A stretch of DNA of 64,000 nt from Amycolatopsis sacchari (lineage in GTDB: Bacteria > Actinomycetota > Actinomycetes > Mycobacteriales > Pseudonocardiaceae): positions 62,001 to 126,000 of the forward strand of contig NZ_FORP01000009.1 in assembly GCF_900114035.1 (NCBI RefSeq), written 5' to 3'. Shown here one piece after another: positions 1-7,780 of the stretch. Position 1 is the stretch's first letter. The number at the start of each line of letters is the position of its first letter. Under the pieces are notes generated by a model. The model ran no database searches and was not told the origin of the DNA. It worked only from the letters and a program-made list of their open reading frames with translations. The translations under genes were made by a program, and so were the position numbers.

Positions 1-1
1 C

Positions 2-916
2 ACCAACGCGCTCGTCCACCTGCTCGCGATCGCCGGCCGCGCCGAGGTGCCGCTGAAGCTCGAGGACTTCGACGCGCTCGCCCGCGCCGTGCCGACGCTG
101 GTGAACCTCATGCCGTCGGGCAAGTTCCTGATGGAGGACTTCTGCTACGCGGGCGGGCTGCCCGTGGTGCTCAAGGAGCTGCTGGACCACGACCTGCTGC
201 ACGCCGGCAGCATCACCGTCACCGGCAAGAGCGTCGCCGACAACGTCGCCGGCGCGGAGAACTACGGCCCCGAGGTGATCACCAGCGTCGCCGAGCCGTT
301 CCAGGCCCCGGGCACCGGAACCGCGGTGCTGCACGGGAACCTGGCCCCGAACGGGGCGGTGATCAAGCAGTCCGCCGCGTCACCGCACCTGCTCACCCAC
401 ACCGGTCCGGCGCTCGCGTTCGACACCGTCGAGGACTACCACGCCGTCGCCGACGACCCCGACCTCGACGTCACCCCCGACACGATCCTGGTGATCCGCG
501 GGGCCGGCCCGAAGGGCTACCCCGGCATGCCGGAAGTGTCCAATGTGGCCTTGCCCGCGAAGCTGCTCAAGGCCGGGATCACGGACATGGTCCGCATCTG
601 CGACGGGCGGATGAGCGGCACCGGCTACGGCACGGTCGTCCTGCACGTCGCACCGGAATCCGCCGTCGGCGGCCCGCTCGCGCTCGTGCGCAGCGGCGAC
701 CGGATCACCCTCGACGTGCCGAACCGGTCGCTGACGCTGCACGTGGACGACGAGGAGCTGGCCGCCCGGCGCGCCGCGTGGCAGCCGCCGGAATCCACCA
801 TCACCAGCGGGTACGCCTGGCTGTACACGCAGCACGTCGGGCAGGCCGACACGGGCGCGGACTTCGACTTCCTGCGCGGGCGGCGCGGCCACACCGTGCC
901 CCGCGACTCGCACTGA
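2..916 (+). CDS. IlvD/Edd family dehydratase, 3' part (5' end outside window)
   Basis: The reading frame is open from base 2, so this is the C-terminal ~304 residues of a longer protein. It carries the conserved IlvD/Edd features: the PSGKFLMEDFCYAGGLP stretch, the TVTGKSVADNV segment, GPKGYPGMPEVSN and CDGRMSGTGYGTVVLH. The family uses an Fe-S cluster to dehydrate dihydroxy acids or aldonic acids. The GYPGMPEV and FCYAGGLPVVL wording resembles the sugar-acid branch (L-arabonate or related aldonate dehydratases) more than biosynthetic IlvD, but this is a judgement from memory of the families. The cluster-ligating N-terminal half is not visible. The next gene is convergent, ending 2 bp downstream. 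Confidence 0.85.
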   Translation, partial: TNALVHLLAIAGRAEVPLKLEDFDALARAVPTLVNLMPSGKFLMEDFCYAGGLPVVLKELLDHDLLHAGSITVTGKSVADNVAGAENYGPEVITSVAEPFQAPGTGTAVLHGNLAPNGAVIKQSAASPHLLTHTGPALAFDTVEDYHAVADDPDLDVTPDTILVIRGAGPKGYPGMPEVSNVALPAKLLKAGITDMVRICDGRMSGTGYGTVVLHVAPESAVGGPLALVRSGDRITLDVPNRSLTLHVDDEELAARRAAWQPPESTITSGYAWLYTQHVGQADTGADFDFLRGRRGHTVPRDSH

Positions 917-918
917 GG

Positions 919-1869
919 TCAGGAGAACCGCGGCAGCACCTCGTCCGACCACGCGCGGAAGAACTTGTCGTGGTCGGCACCGATCTGCTGCACGTACACC
1001 TCGTCGAACCCGGCCTGCTCGAACTCGCGGATCTTGTCCACGTAGACCCCGGCGTCCGGGCCGCACGGGATCTGCTGCGCGACCGCGTCCTCGGTGACGA
1101 GCGAGGACGCGGCCGCGAACTCGCTCGGGATCGGCAGGTTCCGGCCCAGGTTGCCGGGCAGCACGTCGCTGGGCCACTTGCGGTGCGCGGTCTTGCGCGC
1201 CTCCGCTTCCGACTCGCCCCAGCACACCTTGAACCCGCCCTGGACCGGCCCGCGGCCACCCTCGTCCCGGTACCGGCGCACGAGGTCCGCGTCGGGCATC
1301 ACGGTGCACAGCCCGTCGGCGGTCTTCGCGGCGTGCCGCACCGCCTTCGGTCCGAACGCGGACACGTAGATCTTCACCGGTTCCTCGGGCAGCGTGTAGA
1401 TCCGCGCCTGCTCGACCGTGTAGTGCTTGCCGCGGTGCGTCGTCAGCTTGCCGGTGTGCAGCTCGCGGATGACCTCGATCGCCTCGTCGAGCATCTCCAG
1501 CCGCTCGTCCGGCGCCGGCCAGCGGTCGCCCAGCACGTGCTCGTTGAGCGCCTCGCCGCTGCCCACGCCGAGCGTGAACCCGCCGCGGCACTGCACGGCG
1601 GCGGTGGCCGCGGCCTGCGCGACGATCGCCGGGTGGATGCGGATCGTCGGGCACGTCACCGCCGTCGTGATCGGCAGCGACGTCACCTGCGACAACGCGC
1701 CGATGACCGACCACACGAACGGGCTCTGCCCCTGCTCGTCCAGCCACGGGTGGAAGTGGTCGGAGATCCACAACCGCTCGAACCCGGCCTCCTCGGCCAT
1801 TCTCGCCTGCTCGACGAGCTCCCGCGGACCGAACTCCTCACACGAAAGGAAGTAGCCGATGCTCACCAT
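919..1869 (-). CDS. LLM-class F420-dependent oxidoreductase
   Basis: A 316-residue TIM-barrel protein of the luciferase-like family. It opens with SIGYFLSCEEFGP, followed by ISDHFHPWLDEQGQ and the GVGSGEALNEHVLG segment characteristic of the F420-dependent subgroup related to F420-dependent glucose-6-phosphate dehydrogenase. Such enzymes transfer hydride between F420 and an organic substrate in the cytoplasm; the substrate here cannot be read from sequence. The ATG at 1869 gives a normal family length. It is transcribed in the same direction as the STAS/SpoIIE pair upstream but is separated from it by 28 bp, so co-transcription is possible. Its function is probably unrelated to the convergent dehydratase. 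Confidence 0.88.
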   Translation of the reverse strand: MVSIGYFLSCEEFGPRELVEQARMAEEAGFERLWISDHFHPWLDEQGQSPFVWSVIGALSQVTSLPITTAVTCPTIRIHPAIVAQAAATAAVQCRGGFTLGVGSGEALNEHVLGDRWPAPDERLEMLDEAIEVIRELHTGKLTTHRGKHYTVEQARIYTLPEEPVKIYVSAFGPKAVRHAAKTADGLCTVMPDADLVRRYRDEGGRGPVQGGFKVCWGESEAEARKTAHRKWPSDVLPGNLGRNLPIPSEFAAASSLVTEDAVAQQIPCGPDAGVYVDKIREFEQAGFDEVYVQQIGADHDKFFRAWSDEVLPRFS

Positions 1870-1897
1870 GTGGTGCGGCTACCCCGCACCACGCGCG

Positions 1898-2230
1898 TCA
1901 ACCGCGGTCGCGCTCCGAAAGCACGCGCGCGACCGGTTCGAGGCCGGACATCTCCACCACGCGGCGGACCGCGGAACTCGGCGGCACCACCAGGTCGAGC
2001 CCCATCTGCAGCACCCGCAGCCGCTCGGCGAGCGTGAACAGGACACGCAGCCCGGCGCTGTCGAGGTACTCCAGGTTCGCGAGGTCCAGCACGACACGCG
2101 TGGCGTCGTTGGTGACCGCCTCGTTGATCTCGTGCTGCACGTCGGCCGCGTTGGCGAGGTCGATCTCGCCGGTGATCTTGACGAGGACCGAGTCGCCCTC
2201 CACTTCGGCGCTGATCTGGGCCGTCGTCAT
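1898..2230 (-). CDS. STAS-domain anti-sigma factor antagonist
   Basis: A 110-residue single-domain STAS protein. The diagnostic segment LANLEYLDSAGLRVL places the phosphorylatable serine at about residue 58, as in SpoIIAA/RsbV. In partner-switching systems the unphosphorylated form binds an anti-sigma kinase and frees a sigma factor. The ATG at 2230 overlaps the stop of the upstream phosphatase-kinase gene as ATGA, so the two are translationally coupled. This supports assigning the phosphatase and kinase domains of that protein to this antagonist. No sigma factor gene lies in the window, so the final target is unknown. Confidence 0.9.
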   Translation of the reverse strand: MTTAQISAEVEGDSVLVKITGEIDLANAADVQHEINEAVTNDATRVVLDLANLEYLDSAGLRVLFTLAERLRVLQMGLDLVVPPSSAVRRVVEMSGLEPVARVLSERDRG

Positions 2231-3825
2231 GCTTGTGCCTCCGCTTCGAGACGTCGCCGGATCACGACCGTCGTCCCTTCCTCGCCTCGCAGGACCTCGA
2301 CCTCGTCGCCGCACTTCTCCATCAGGGTCAGGCCACGGCCCCGGTTGACGCCCCTGGCGGGCCGCCACCGGCCGTGGTCCCGCACCGTCACGACGAGCTC
2401 GTCGTCCAGCAACTCCATCCTCAGGTGGATGTCGCCGCCCGCGGGCCCGTACGCGTGCTCGACCGAGTTCGTGCACGCCTCACCGACCGCGAGCAGCAGG
2501 TCACCGGCGACGTCGCCGCCCACGCCCACCGCCGACAGCCAGCGCCGCATCGCCGCCCGGATGTCCTTGAGCGACTCGGGAATCGCCTGCATCGTGACGT
2601 CGAGCGCGCCGACCTCGTCGGCGGCCTGCCGCCGGAACACCAGCAGCGCGACGTCGTCCTCCGGCACGCTCTCCCCGATCAGCGCCCCCATCACGGCGGC
2701 GCACACGCGTTCGGACCGCTGGGGCCGCACGGCGCTGCGCAACGCCTCCAGGCCCTGGTCGAGCGGGGCGTGCCGGCGCTCCACGAGCCCGTCGGTGTAG
2801 AAGCACGTGATCGTGCCCGGCGGCAGGTCGATCTCGGTGGTCTGCCTGCGGGCCTCCCTGACCGCGCCGATGGGCGGGTCCGTCGGGAGCTTCGCGAACT
2901 CCGTGGGCTCGCCCGGGCTGGCGAGCACCGGGGCCAGGTGCCCCGCGGAGGACAGGTACAGCTTTTCGAAGTTCGGTTCGAGCGTGCCGTACAGCACGGT
3001 CGCCATCATGCCGGGCTCGAAGTGCTGGGCCTTGCGGTCGAGCCGCGTCAGCACCTCGGCCGGGTCGGTGTGCTCCAGGGAGTACGCCCGCAGCGCGCTG
3101 CGCAGGCGGCCCATCACGACCGCGGCGGGCAGGTCGTGCCCGACGACGTCCCCGATCACGATGCCCATCCAGCCGTTGGGCAGCGTGAACACGTCGTACC
3201 AGTCACCCGCCACGATCGACCGGCCACCGGGGACGTAACGCGCCGCGAAGTCCAGCGACGGCACCAGGGGCAGCTGCGCGGGCAGGAGGCTGCGCTGCAG
3301 CTTGCTCGCCGCCGCCCTCGCCGACTGCGCCTGCTGCGCCTCGACGGACAACGCGACGCGGTCGGCCGCCGCCTGCAGGAACTCCACGTCGTCCTCGGTG
3401 AACGTCCGCGGGGTGAGGCTGCCGACGTGCAGCACGCCGAGCACCTCGCCGCCGACCAGCAGCGGCACGCCGAGCAGGGTCTTGATGCCCTTCTCCCACA
3501 GCAGCGGGTTCACCACCGTGGTCTCGTCGATGCGGTCGAGGATCACCGGGTGCTTCTCGGCGGCGATGCGGCCGGCGAAACCGCGGCCCAGCGGCACGCG
3601 CACGCCCTGCCGGACCTCGCTCTCGATGCCCTTCGTGGCCGCGGCGACCAGTTCGTTGCCGCCCGGTTCGAGGATCAGCACCGCGACGGTGTCCACGCCG
3701 AGGCCCTGCCAGATGCGCTCCAGCAACTCGGCGAGGACCTCTTCGCTGTCGATGTGGGCCAGCGCTCGGTCGCTCACCGATCCCATTCGGCGGAGCCTGT
3801 CTTCCGCGCTCGCCGCTGTCGCCAT
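2227..3825 (-). CDS. GAF - SpoIIE/PP2C phosphatase - HATPase fusion
   Basis: A 532-residue regulatory protein with three modules. A GAF sensor lies at roughly 20-165. A SpoIIE-type PP2C phosphatase lies at 190-400 and shows metal-binding aspartates in AGDWYDVF, GDVVGHD and SVPEDDVALL. An RsbW-like HATPase lies at about 410-525, with EACTNSVEHAYGP as N-box, DHGRWRP and GRGLTLM. One polypeptide thus combines opposing phosphatase and kinase activities, switched by a ligand or signal at the GAF domain. The STAS protein encoded directly downstream with an ATGA overlap is the obvious substrate. No membrane segment is seen, so it should act in the cytosol. Confidence 0.9.
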   Translation of the reverse strand: MATAASAEDRLRRMGSVSDRALAHIDSEEVLAELLERIWQGLGVDTVAVLILEPGGNELVAAATKGIESEVRQGVRVPLGRGFAGRIAAEKHPVILDRIDETTVVNPLLWEKGIKTLLGVPLLVGGEVLGVLHVGSLTPRTFTEDDVEFLQAAADRVALSVEAQQAQSARAAASKLQRSLLPAQLPLVPSLDFAARYVPGGRSIVAGDWYDVFTLPNGWMGIVIGDVVGHDLPAAVVMGRLRSALRAYSLEHTDPAEVLTRLDRKAQHFEPGMMATVLYGTLEPNFEKLYLSSAGHLAPVLASPGEPTEFAKLPTDPPIGAVREARRQTTEIDLPPGTITCFYTDGLVERRHAPLDQGLEALRSAVRPQRSERVCAAVMGALIGESVPEDDVALLVFRRQAADEVGALDVTMQAIPESLKDIRAAMRRWLSAVGVGGDVAGDLLLAVGEACTNSVEHAYGPAGGDIHLRMELLDDELVVTVRDHGRWRPARGVNRGRGLTLMEKCGDEVEVLRGEEGTTVVIRRRLEAEAQA

Positions 3826-3984
3826 GATCGGTAGTTAACCAGCCTTTGAAAGAGGGAAACCCACATCAGTTACTCGGCACACGGTAACTCTCCCGTGTCG
3901 CCGCCGCCAACCGATCACGCGTTCGTCACCAGCAGTATCCCTTCGGCTACCGGCAGCCCCGAACGCGTGGTCGGCGGCCCCTGT

Positions 3985-6900
3985 TCAGCTTCGTTCGACG
4001 AGGTGCCCGACGTGGTCCGGCCCCGGGTGCGCGGCACCCGACCCGTCGCGCCTGGCAATCGGTTCCGGCAGTTCGACGGGATCGCCGGTACGGCTCACCC
4101 CGGCCGGACGCGGCCCGATCCACGCCAGCTTCAGCGCGTCCTCCCCCTTCAGGAACCGGTGCGCCCGCACGCCACCCGTGGCCCGGCCCTTCGCCGGGTA
4201 CTCCGCAAACGGCGTCACCTTCACCGACTGCCCCGTCGCCGTGACCACCATCGGCTCGCCGCGTTCCGGATCATCCGTCCGCACCGCACCGAAGAACACG
4301 ACGTGGGCGCCGTCGGCGAGCTTGATGCCCGCCATCCCGCTGCTCTTGAGCCCCTGCGGGCGCACCAGCGACACCGACAACCGCAGCAGCGACGCGTCGG
4401 AGGCGACGAACGCGAGCGTCTCGTTGCGGTTGGTCAGCCAGCTCGCGCCGACCACCTCGTCCCCGTCCTTGAGCGAGATCACCTCGAACTCGTCGGCGCG
4501 GACCGGCCATTCCGGCGCGCACACCTTCACCACACCGTGCTTCGTGCCCAGCGCCAGCCCAGGCGACTCCGCCGCCTGCTCGCCCAGGGGCGCGAGGCCG
4601 ATGACCCGCTCGCCCTTCTCCAGCGGCACCAGTTCCCGCGCGGCCATCCCGCCCCGCAGCGACACCGTGCCCGCGCCCTCCGGCAGCACCGGCAACGGCA
4701 GCACGTCCGTCTTGAACGCCCGGCCCCTGCTGGTGACCAGCAGCACCTGCCCGCGTGCGGTGGAGTGGACCAATGCGGCCACGGCGTCGTGCTTGACGCG
4801 CCCGTTGCGGCGGCGGCCCTCCTGCGCCTCCTCGGACTCCGCGGCCGTGCGGGCGACCAGCCCGGTGGCGGAGAGGATCACCTGGCACGGGTCGTCGGCC
4901 ACCTCGCGCGGCCCGGCGGGCTGGGAGGCCGCCAGCACCTCCTTGAGGTCACCGTCGATCAACGCGGTGCGGCGCTCGGTCTTGAAGTCCTTCGCGATCT
5001 TGGCCAGCTCCGCGGAGACGACCTTCTTCAGCTCGCGGTCGTCCTCCAGGATCCTGGTCAGCTCCGCGATCTCGGCCCGCAGGCGCTCCTGCTCGTCCTC
5101 GAGTTCGAGCTTGTCGTACTTGGTGAGCCTGCGCAGCGGGGTGTCCAGGATGTACGTCGCCTGGATCTCCGACAGCTTGAACCGCTTCATCAGGCCTTCC
5201 TTGGCCTCGGCGGCGTTCTCGCTGTTGCGGATCAGCCGGATCACCTTGTCGATGTCCAGCAAGGCGATCAGCAGGCCCTCGACGAGGTGCAGCCGTTCCT
5301 CGCGCTTGCGGCGGCGGTACCGCGTGCGGCGCGTGACGACGTCGTAGCGGTGCCGCAGGAACACGTCGAGCAGTTGCTTGAGCCCGAGCGTCTGCGGCTG
5401 CCCGTCGACGAGCACGAGGTTGTTGATGCCGAACGACTGCTCCAGCGGCGTCAGCCGGTACAGGTCGGCGAGCAGCGGCTGCGGGTTGACCCCCACCTTG
5501 CACTCGATGACCAGGCGCGTGCCGTTCTCGCGGTCGGTGAGGTCCTTGACGTCGGCGATCCCGGTGAGGCGCTTGGACTTGTTGACCTCGTCGGTGATCT
5601 TCTCGATCACCTTCTCCGGGCCCACGCCGTAGGGCAGCTCGGTGACGGTGATGGCCTGGCGGCCGCGGCTGCCCTCCAGCGGGCCGATCTCGACCTTCGC
5701 ACGCATGCGCACCACGCCGCGGCCGGTCTCGTACGCCTTGCGCACCTCGTCGAGCCCCAGCAGCAGGCCGCCCGTGGGCAGGTCGGGCCCCGGCACGAAC
5801 TCCATGAGCTTGTCGAGGTCGGCGTTGGGGTGGTTGATGAGCCAGCGCGCCGCCGCGATGACCTCGCCCATGTTGTGCGGGATCATGTTGGTGGCCATGC
5901 CGACCGCGATGCCGGACGTGCCGTTGACGAGCAGGTTCGGGTACGCCGCGGGCAGGACCGAGGGCTCCATCAGGGACCCGTCGTAGTTCGGCCGGAAGTC
6001 GACCGTCTCCTCCCCCAGCTCCCCGACGAGGAGCATCGCCTCGGGCGACATGCGGGCTTCGGTGTTGTGGTTGACGAAACCACCGGCGAGGAACGAGTGG
6101 TCCTGCGAGTCCACCCGCACCGAGTACACCTCGGCCGGTTCGGCGGCGGCGACCTCCGTGACCTCCTCGAACCGGTACCCGGAGTCCATCACCGGCAGGA
6201 TCGTGGCCAGGACCTCGGTGTCCTTGATGCGGTCGAGGATCCGCAGCCGTTCGGTCTCCCACCGCTCCACGCGATCGAAGTTGTGCGTGACAAGCCACTT
6301 CCGGCCGCTGCCCCGCCGGTCGAAGTCCAGCGCACCGCGCACGTAGTCCGCCACGAACGGGACCTTGTCCTGGCTGAGCCGGTGCGGCCGCAGCACCGAG
6401 CGCCTGAGCAACTCGGTCACCTTCGCCTGCTTCGTCTTCAGGAAACCGACGCGCTCGACGAAAGCCCGTACGTTGCGCAGCCCGGAGATCACCAGCCGGT
6501 GCTCCACCGAACCACTCTGCCGCGTGTACCTGCGGTGCTGGGCGATGACACCGAACTCGGCCAGCATCTCCTGCACCTCGGCCGCCAGGCGTTCGCTGTA
6601 GCTCGTGTACTGGACCGTGAACCCGTCCGGCGCCACCCTGGGCCCGCCGTCGCCCTCGAACAACGCCATCAGGAAAGCCCGCTTGACGCCCCAGCCGCCG
6701 TTCCAGACGAAGTCCGGCACGAACTTGTCCCTGGCCTGGTGACCGATCAGCTCGGCCAGCGGGCTTTCCCGGAACGCCGCCATGCCACCGGCGTAGTCCT
6801 GGACGTCCAGCTCGTGCACGACCTTCCGGTCGCGTCGCGTCCGCCGTGCCGAGACGTAGCGGGGACCGCCGACCACCTGGTCGTAGGCGTGCAGCACCTC

Positions 6901-7758
6901 ACCGAAGAAGTGCTCGTCGGTGTTGTTGAAGCCCGCCCGGTTTTCGCTCGCCCACCCCTCGGAGACCCAGGCTCCCCCGAGCACACCGAGCGTGTATTCA
7001 CGCGCTGTCGGCACCACCTGCATCCAGGCGTTCCGCGCCACGGCGACGACCGCGCCCGGCCGCAGCTCGTCCAGCCGCCGCCACTGGAACAGCGGGACGC
7101 CCATCGGCGCTTCCAGGCACAGGACCAGGTGGTTCTCGCTACCGCGCAGGGAAAAGCCGGACTTCGTCGTCATCCGGATGGTCGGGTGCACGCCCGAGTT
7201 GAACACCTTGGACACCCGGACGGCCTTGCCGTCCTTGTCCAGGACCTCGAAGTCGGCGTCCGCCTCGCTGTCGGCGGGCAGGTTCACCACGTCGGCGATG
7301 CGCGGGCTCGACCCGTCCGCGAGCCTGATCCTCGTGTCCCCGACGACGCAGTACCGGCTCGCCGCCGGGCCGTCGTCCGGGCTGCCGAAATTGCCGTGGC
7401 CGTCGATGAGCGGGGCGTTCATCGAGAAGTCCTGCGCCAGGCGGACCATCGCGTCGTAGATCGCCGTGTCACCGTGGGGGTGGTAGCGGCCCATCACGTC
7501 ACCGACGACGCGGGACGACTTCACGTACGCGTGGTTCGGCCGGTAGCCCGCTTCGTTCATCGAGAACAGGATCCGGCGGTGCACCGGCTTGAGGCCGTCC
7601 CGCGCGTCGGGCAGTGCGCGGGAGTGGATGACCGAGTACGCGTACTCCAGGTACGAGTCCTCGATCTCGGTCTTCACCGGGTTTTCGAAGACCTGCGCGC
7701 CCGCCTGGTCGAAGGCGGCCGGGTCGACCCTGGTCGTGGGGGTTTTGCGCCGTGCCAT
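3985..7758 (-). CDS. parC: Type II DNA topoisomerase subunit A (ParC-like) interrupted by an intein
   Basis: A 1257-residue precursor. N-extein 1-136 shows the GyrA/ParC breakage-reunion start (GLKPVHRRILFSMNE, RYHPHGDTAIYDAM) and ends at catalytic Tyr136 (AASRY). A 429-residue intein follows, and the C-extein resumes TEARMSPEAML, then FRPNYDGS, and a C-terminal beta-pinwheel region. Mature length would be about 828 residues. No QRRGGKG/R-type GyrA box is visible in the C-terminal domain; the nearest stretch reads GRRRNGRVKHD. This favours a topoisomerase IV-like decatenase over the main gyrase, although actinobacterial annotation often calls such proteins gyrase A. It lies 22 bp downstream of the ParE-like gene in the same operon. 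Splicing at the active-site Tyr is required for activity. Confidence 0.88.
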   Translation of the reverse strand: MARRKTPTTRVDPAAFDQAGAQVFENPVKTEIEDSYLEYAYSVIHSRALPDARDGLKPVHRRILFSMNEAGYRPNHAYVKSSRVVGDVMGRYHPHGDTAIYDAMVRLAQDFSMNAPLIDGHGNFGSPDDGPAASRYCVVGDTRIRLADGSSPRIADVVNLPADSEADADFEVLDKDGKAVRVSKVFNSGVHPTIRMTTKSGFSLRGSENHLVLCLEAPMGVPLFQWRRLDELRPGAVVAVARNAWMQVVPTAREYTLGVLGGAWVSEGWASENRAGFNNTDEHFFGEVLHAYDQVVGGPRYVSARRTRRDRKVVHELDVQDYAGGMAAFRESPLAELIGHQARDKFVPDFVWNGGWGVKRAFLMALFEGDGGPRVAPDGFTVQYTSYSERLAAEVQEMLAEFGVIAQHRRYTRQSGSVEHRLVISGLRNVRAFVERVGFLKTKQAKVTELLRRSVLRPHRLSQDKVPFVADYVRGALDFDRRGSGRKWLVTHNFDRVERWETERLRILDRIKDTEVLATILPVMDSGYRFEEVTEVAAAEPAEVYSVRVDSQDHSFLAGGFVNHNTEARMSPEAMLLVGELGEETVDFRPNYDGSLMEPSVLPAAYPNLLVNGTSGIAVGMATNMIPHNMGEVIAAARWLINHPNADLDKLMEFVPGPDLPTGGLLLGLDEVRKAYETGRGVVRMRAKVEIGPLEGSRGRQAITVTELPYGVGPEKVIEKITDEVNKSKRLTGIADVKDLTDRENGTRLVIECKVGVNPQPLLADLYRLTPLEQSFGINNLVLVDGQPQTLGLKQLLDVFLRHRYDVVTRRTRYRRRKREERLHLVEGLLIALLDIDKVIRLIRNSENAAEAKEGLMKRFKLSEIQATYILDTPLRRLTKYDKLELEDEQERLRAEIAELTRILEDDRELKKVVSAELAKIAKDFKTERRTALIDGDLKEVLAASQPAGPREVADDPCQVILSATGLVARTAAESEEAQEGRRRNGRVKHDAVAALVHSTARGQVLLVTSRGRAFKTDVLPLPVLPEGAGTVSLRGGMAARELVPLEKGERVIGLAPLGEQAAESPGLALGTKHGVVKVCAPEWPVRADEFEVISLKDGDEVVGASWLTNRNETLAFVASDASLLRLSVSLVRPQGLKSSGMAGIKLADGAHVVFFGAVRTDDPERGEPMVVTATGQSVKVTPFAEYPAKGRATGGVRAHRFLKGEDALKLAWIGPRPAGVSRTGDPVELPEPIARRDGSGAAHPGPDHVGHLVERS
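6064..7350 (-). other. Intein in ParC (429 aa, LAGLIDADG-type endonuclease domain)
   Basis: In-frame insertion covering residues 137-565. It begins with Cys (CVVGDTRIRLADG, block A), has an SENHLVL stretch as block B, and ends VYSVRVDSQDHSF...GFVNHN followed by Thr. Cys1, the penultimate His, the terminal Asn and the +1 Thr are all present, so splicing is expected to work. The insertion point, directly after the catalytic Tyr of AASRY and before TEARMS, matches the known mycobacterial GyrA intein site. Between the splicing blocks, LGVLGGAWVSEGW and FLMALFEGDGG look like the two dodecapeptide motifs of a LAGLIDADG homing endonuclease. Both keep an acidic residue at the expected catalytic place, so it may still be active. 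Confidence 0.9.
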
Positions 7759-7780
7759 GGCTGCTGCTTCTCCTGGTGCT

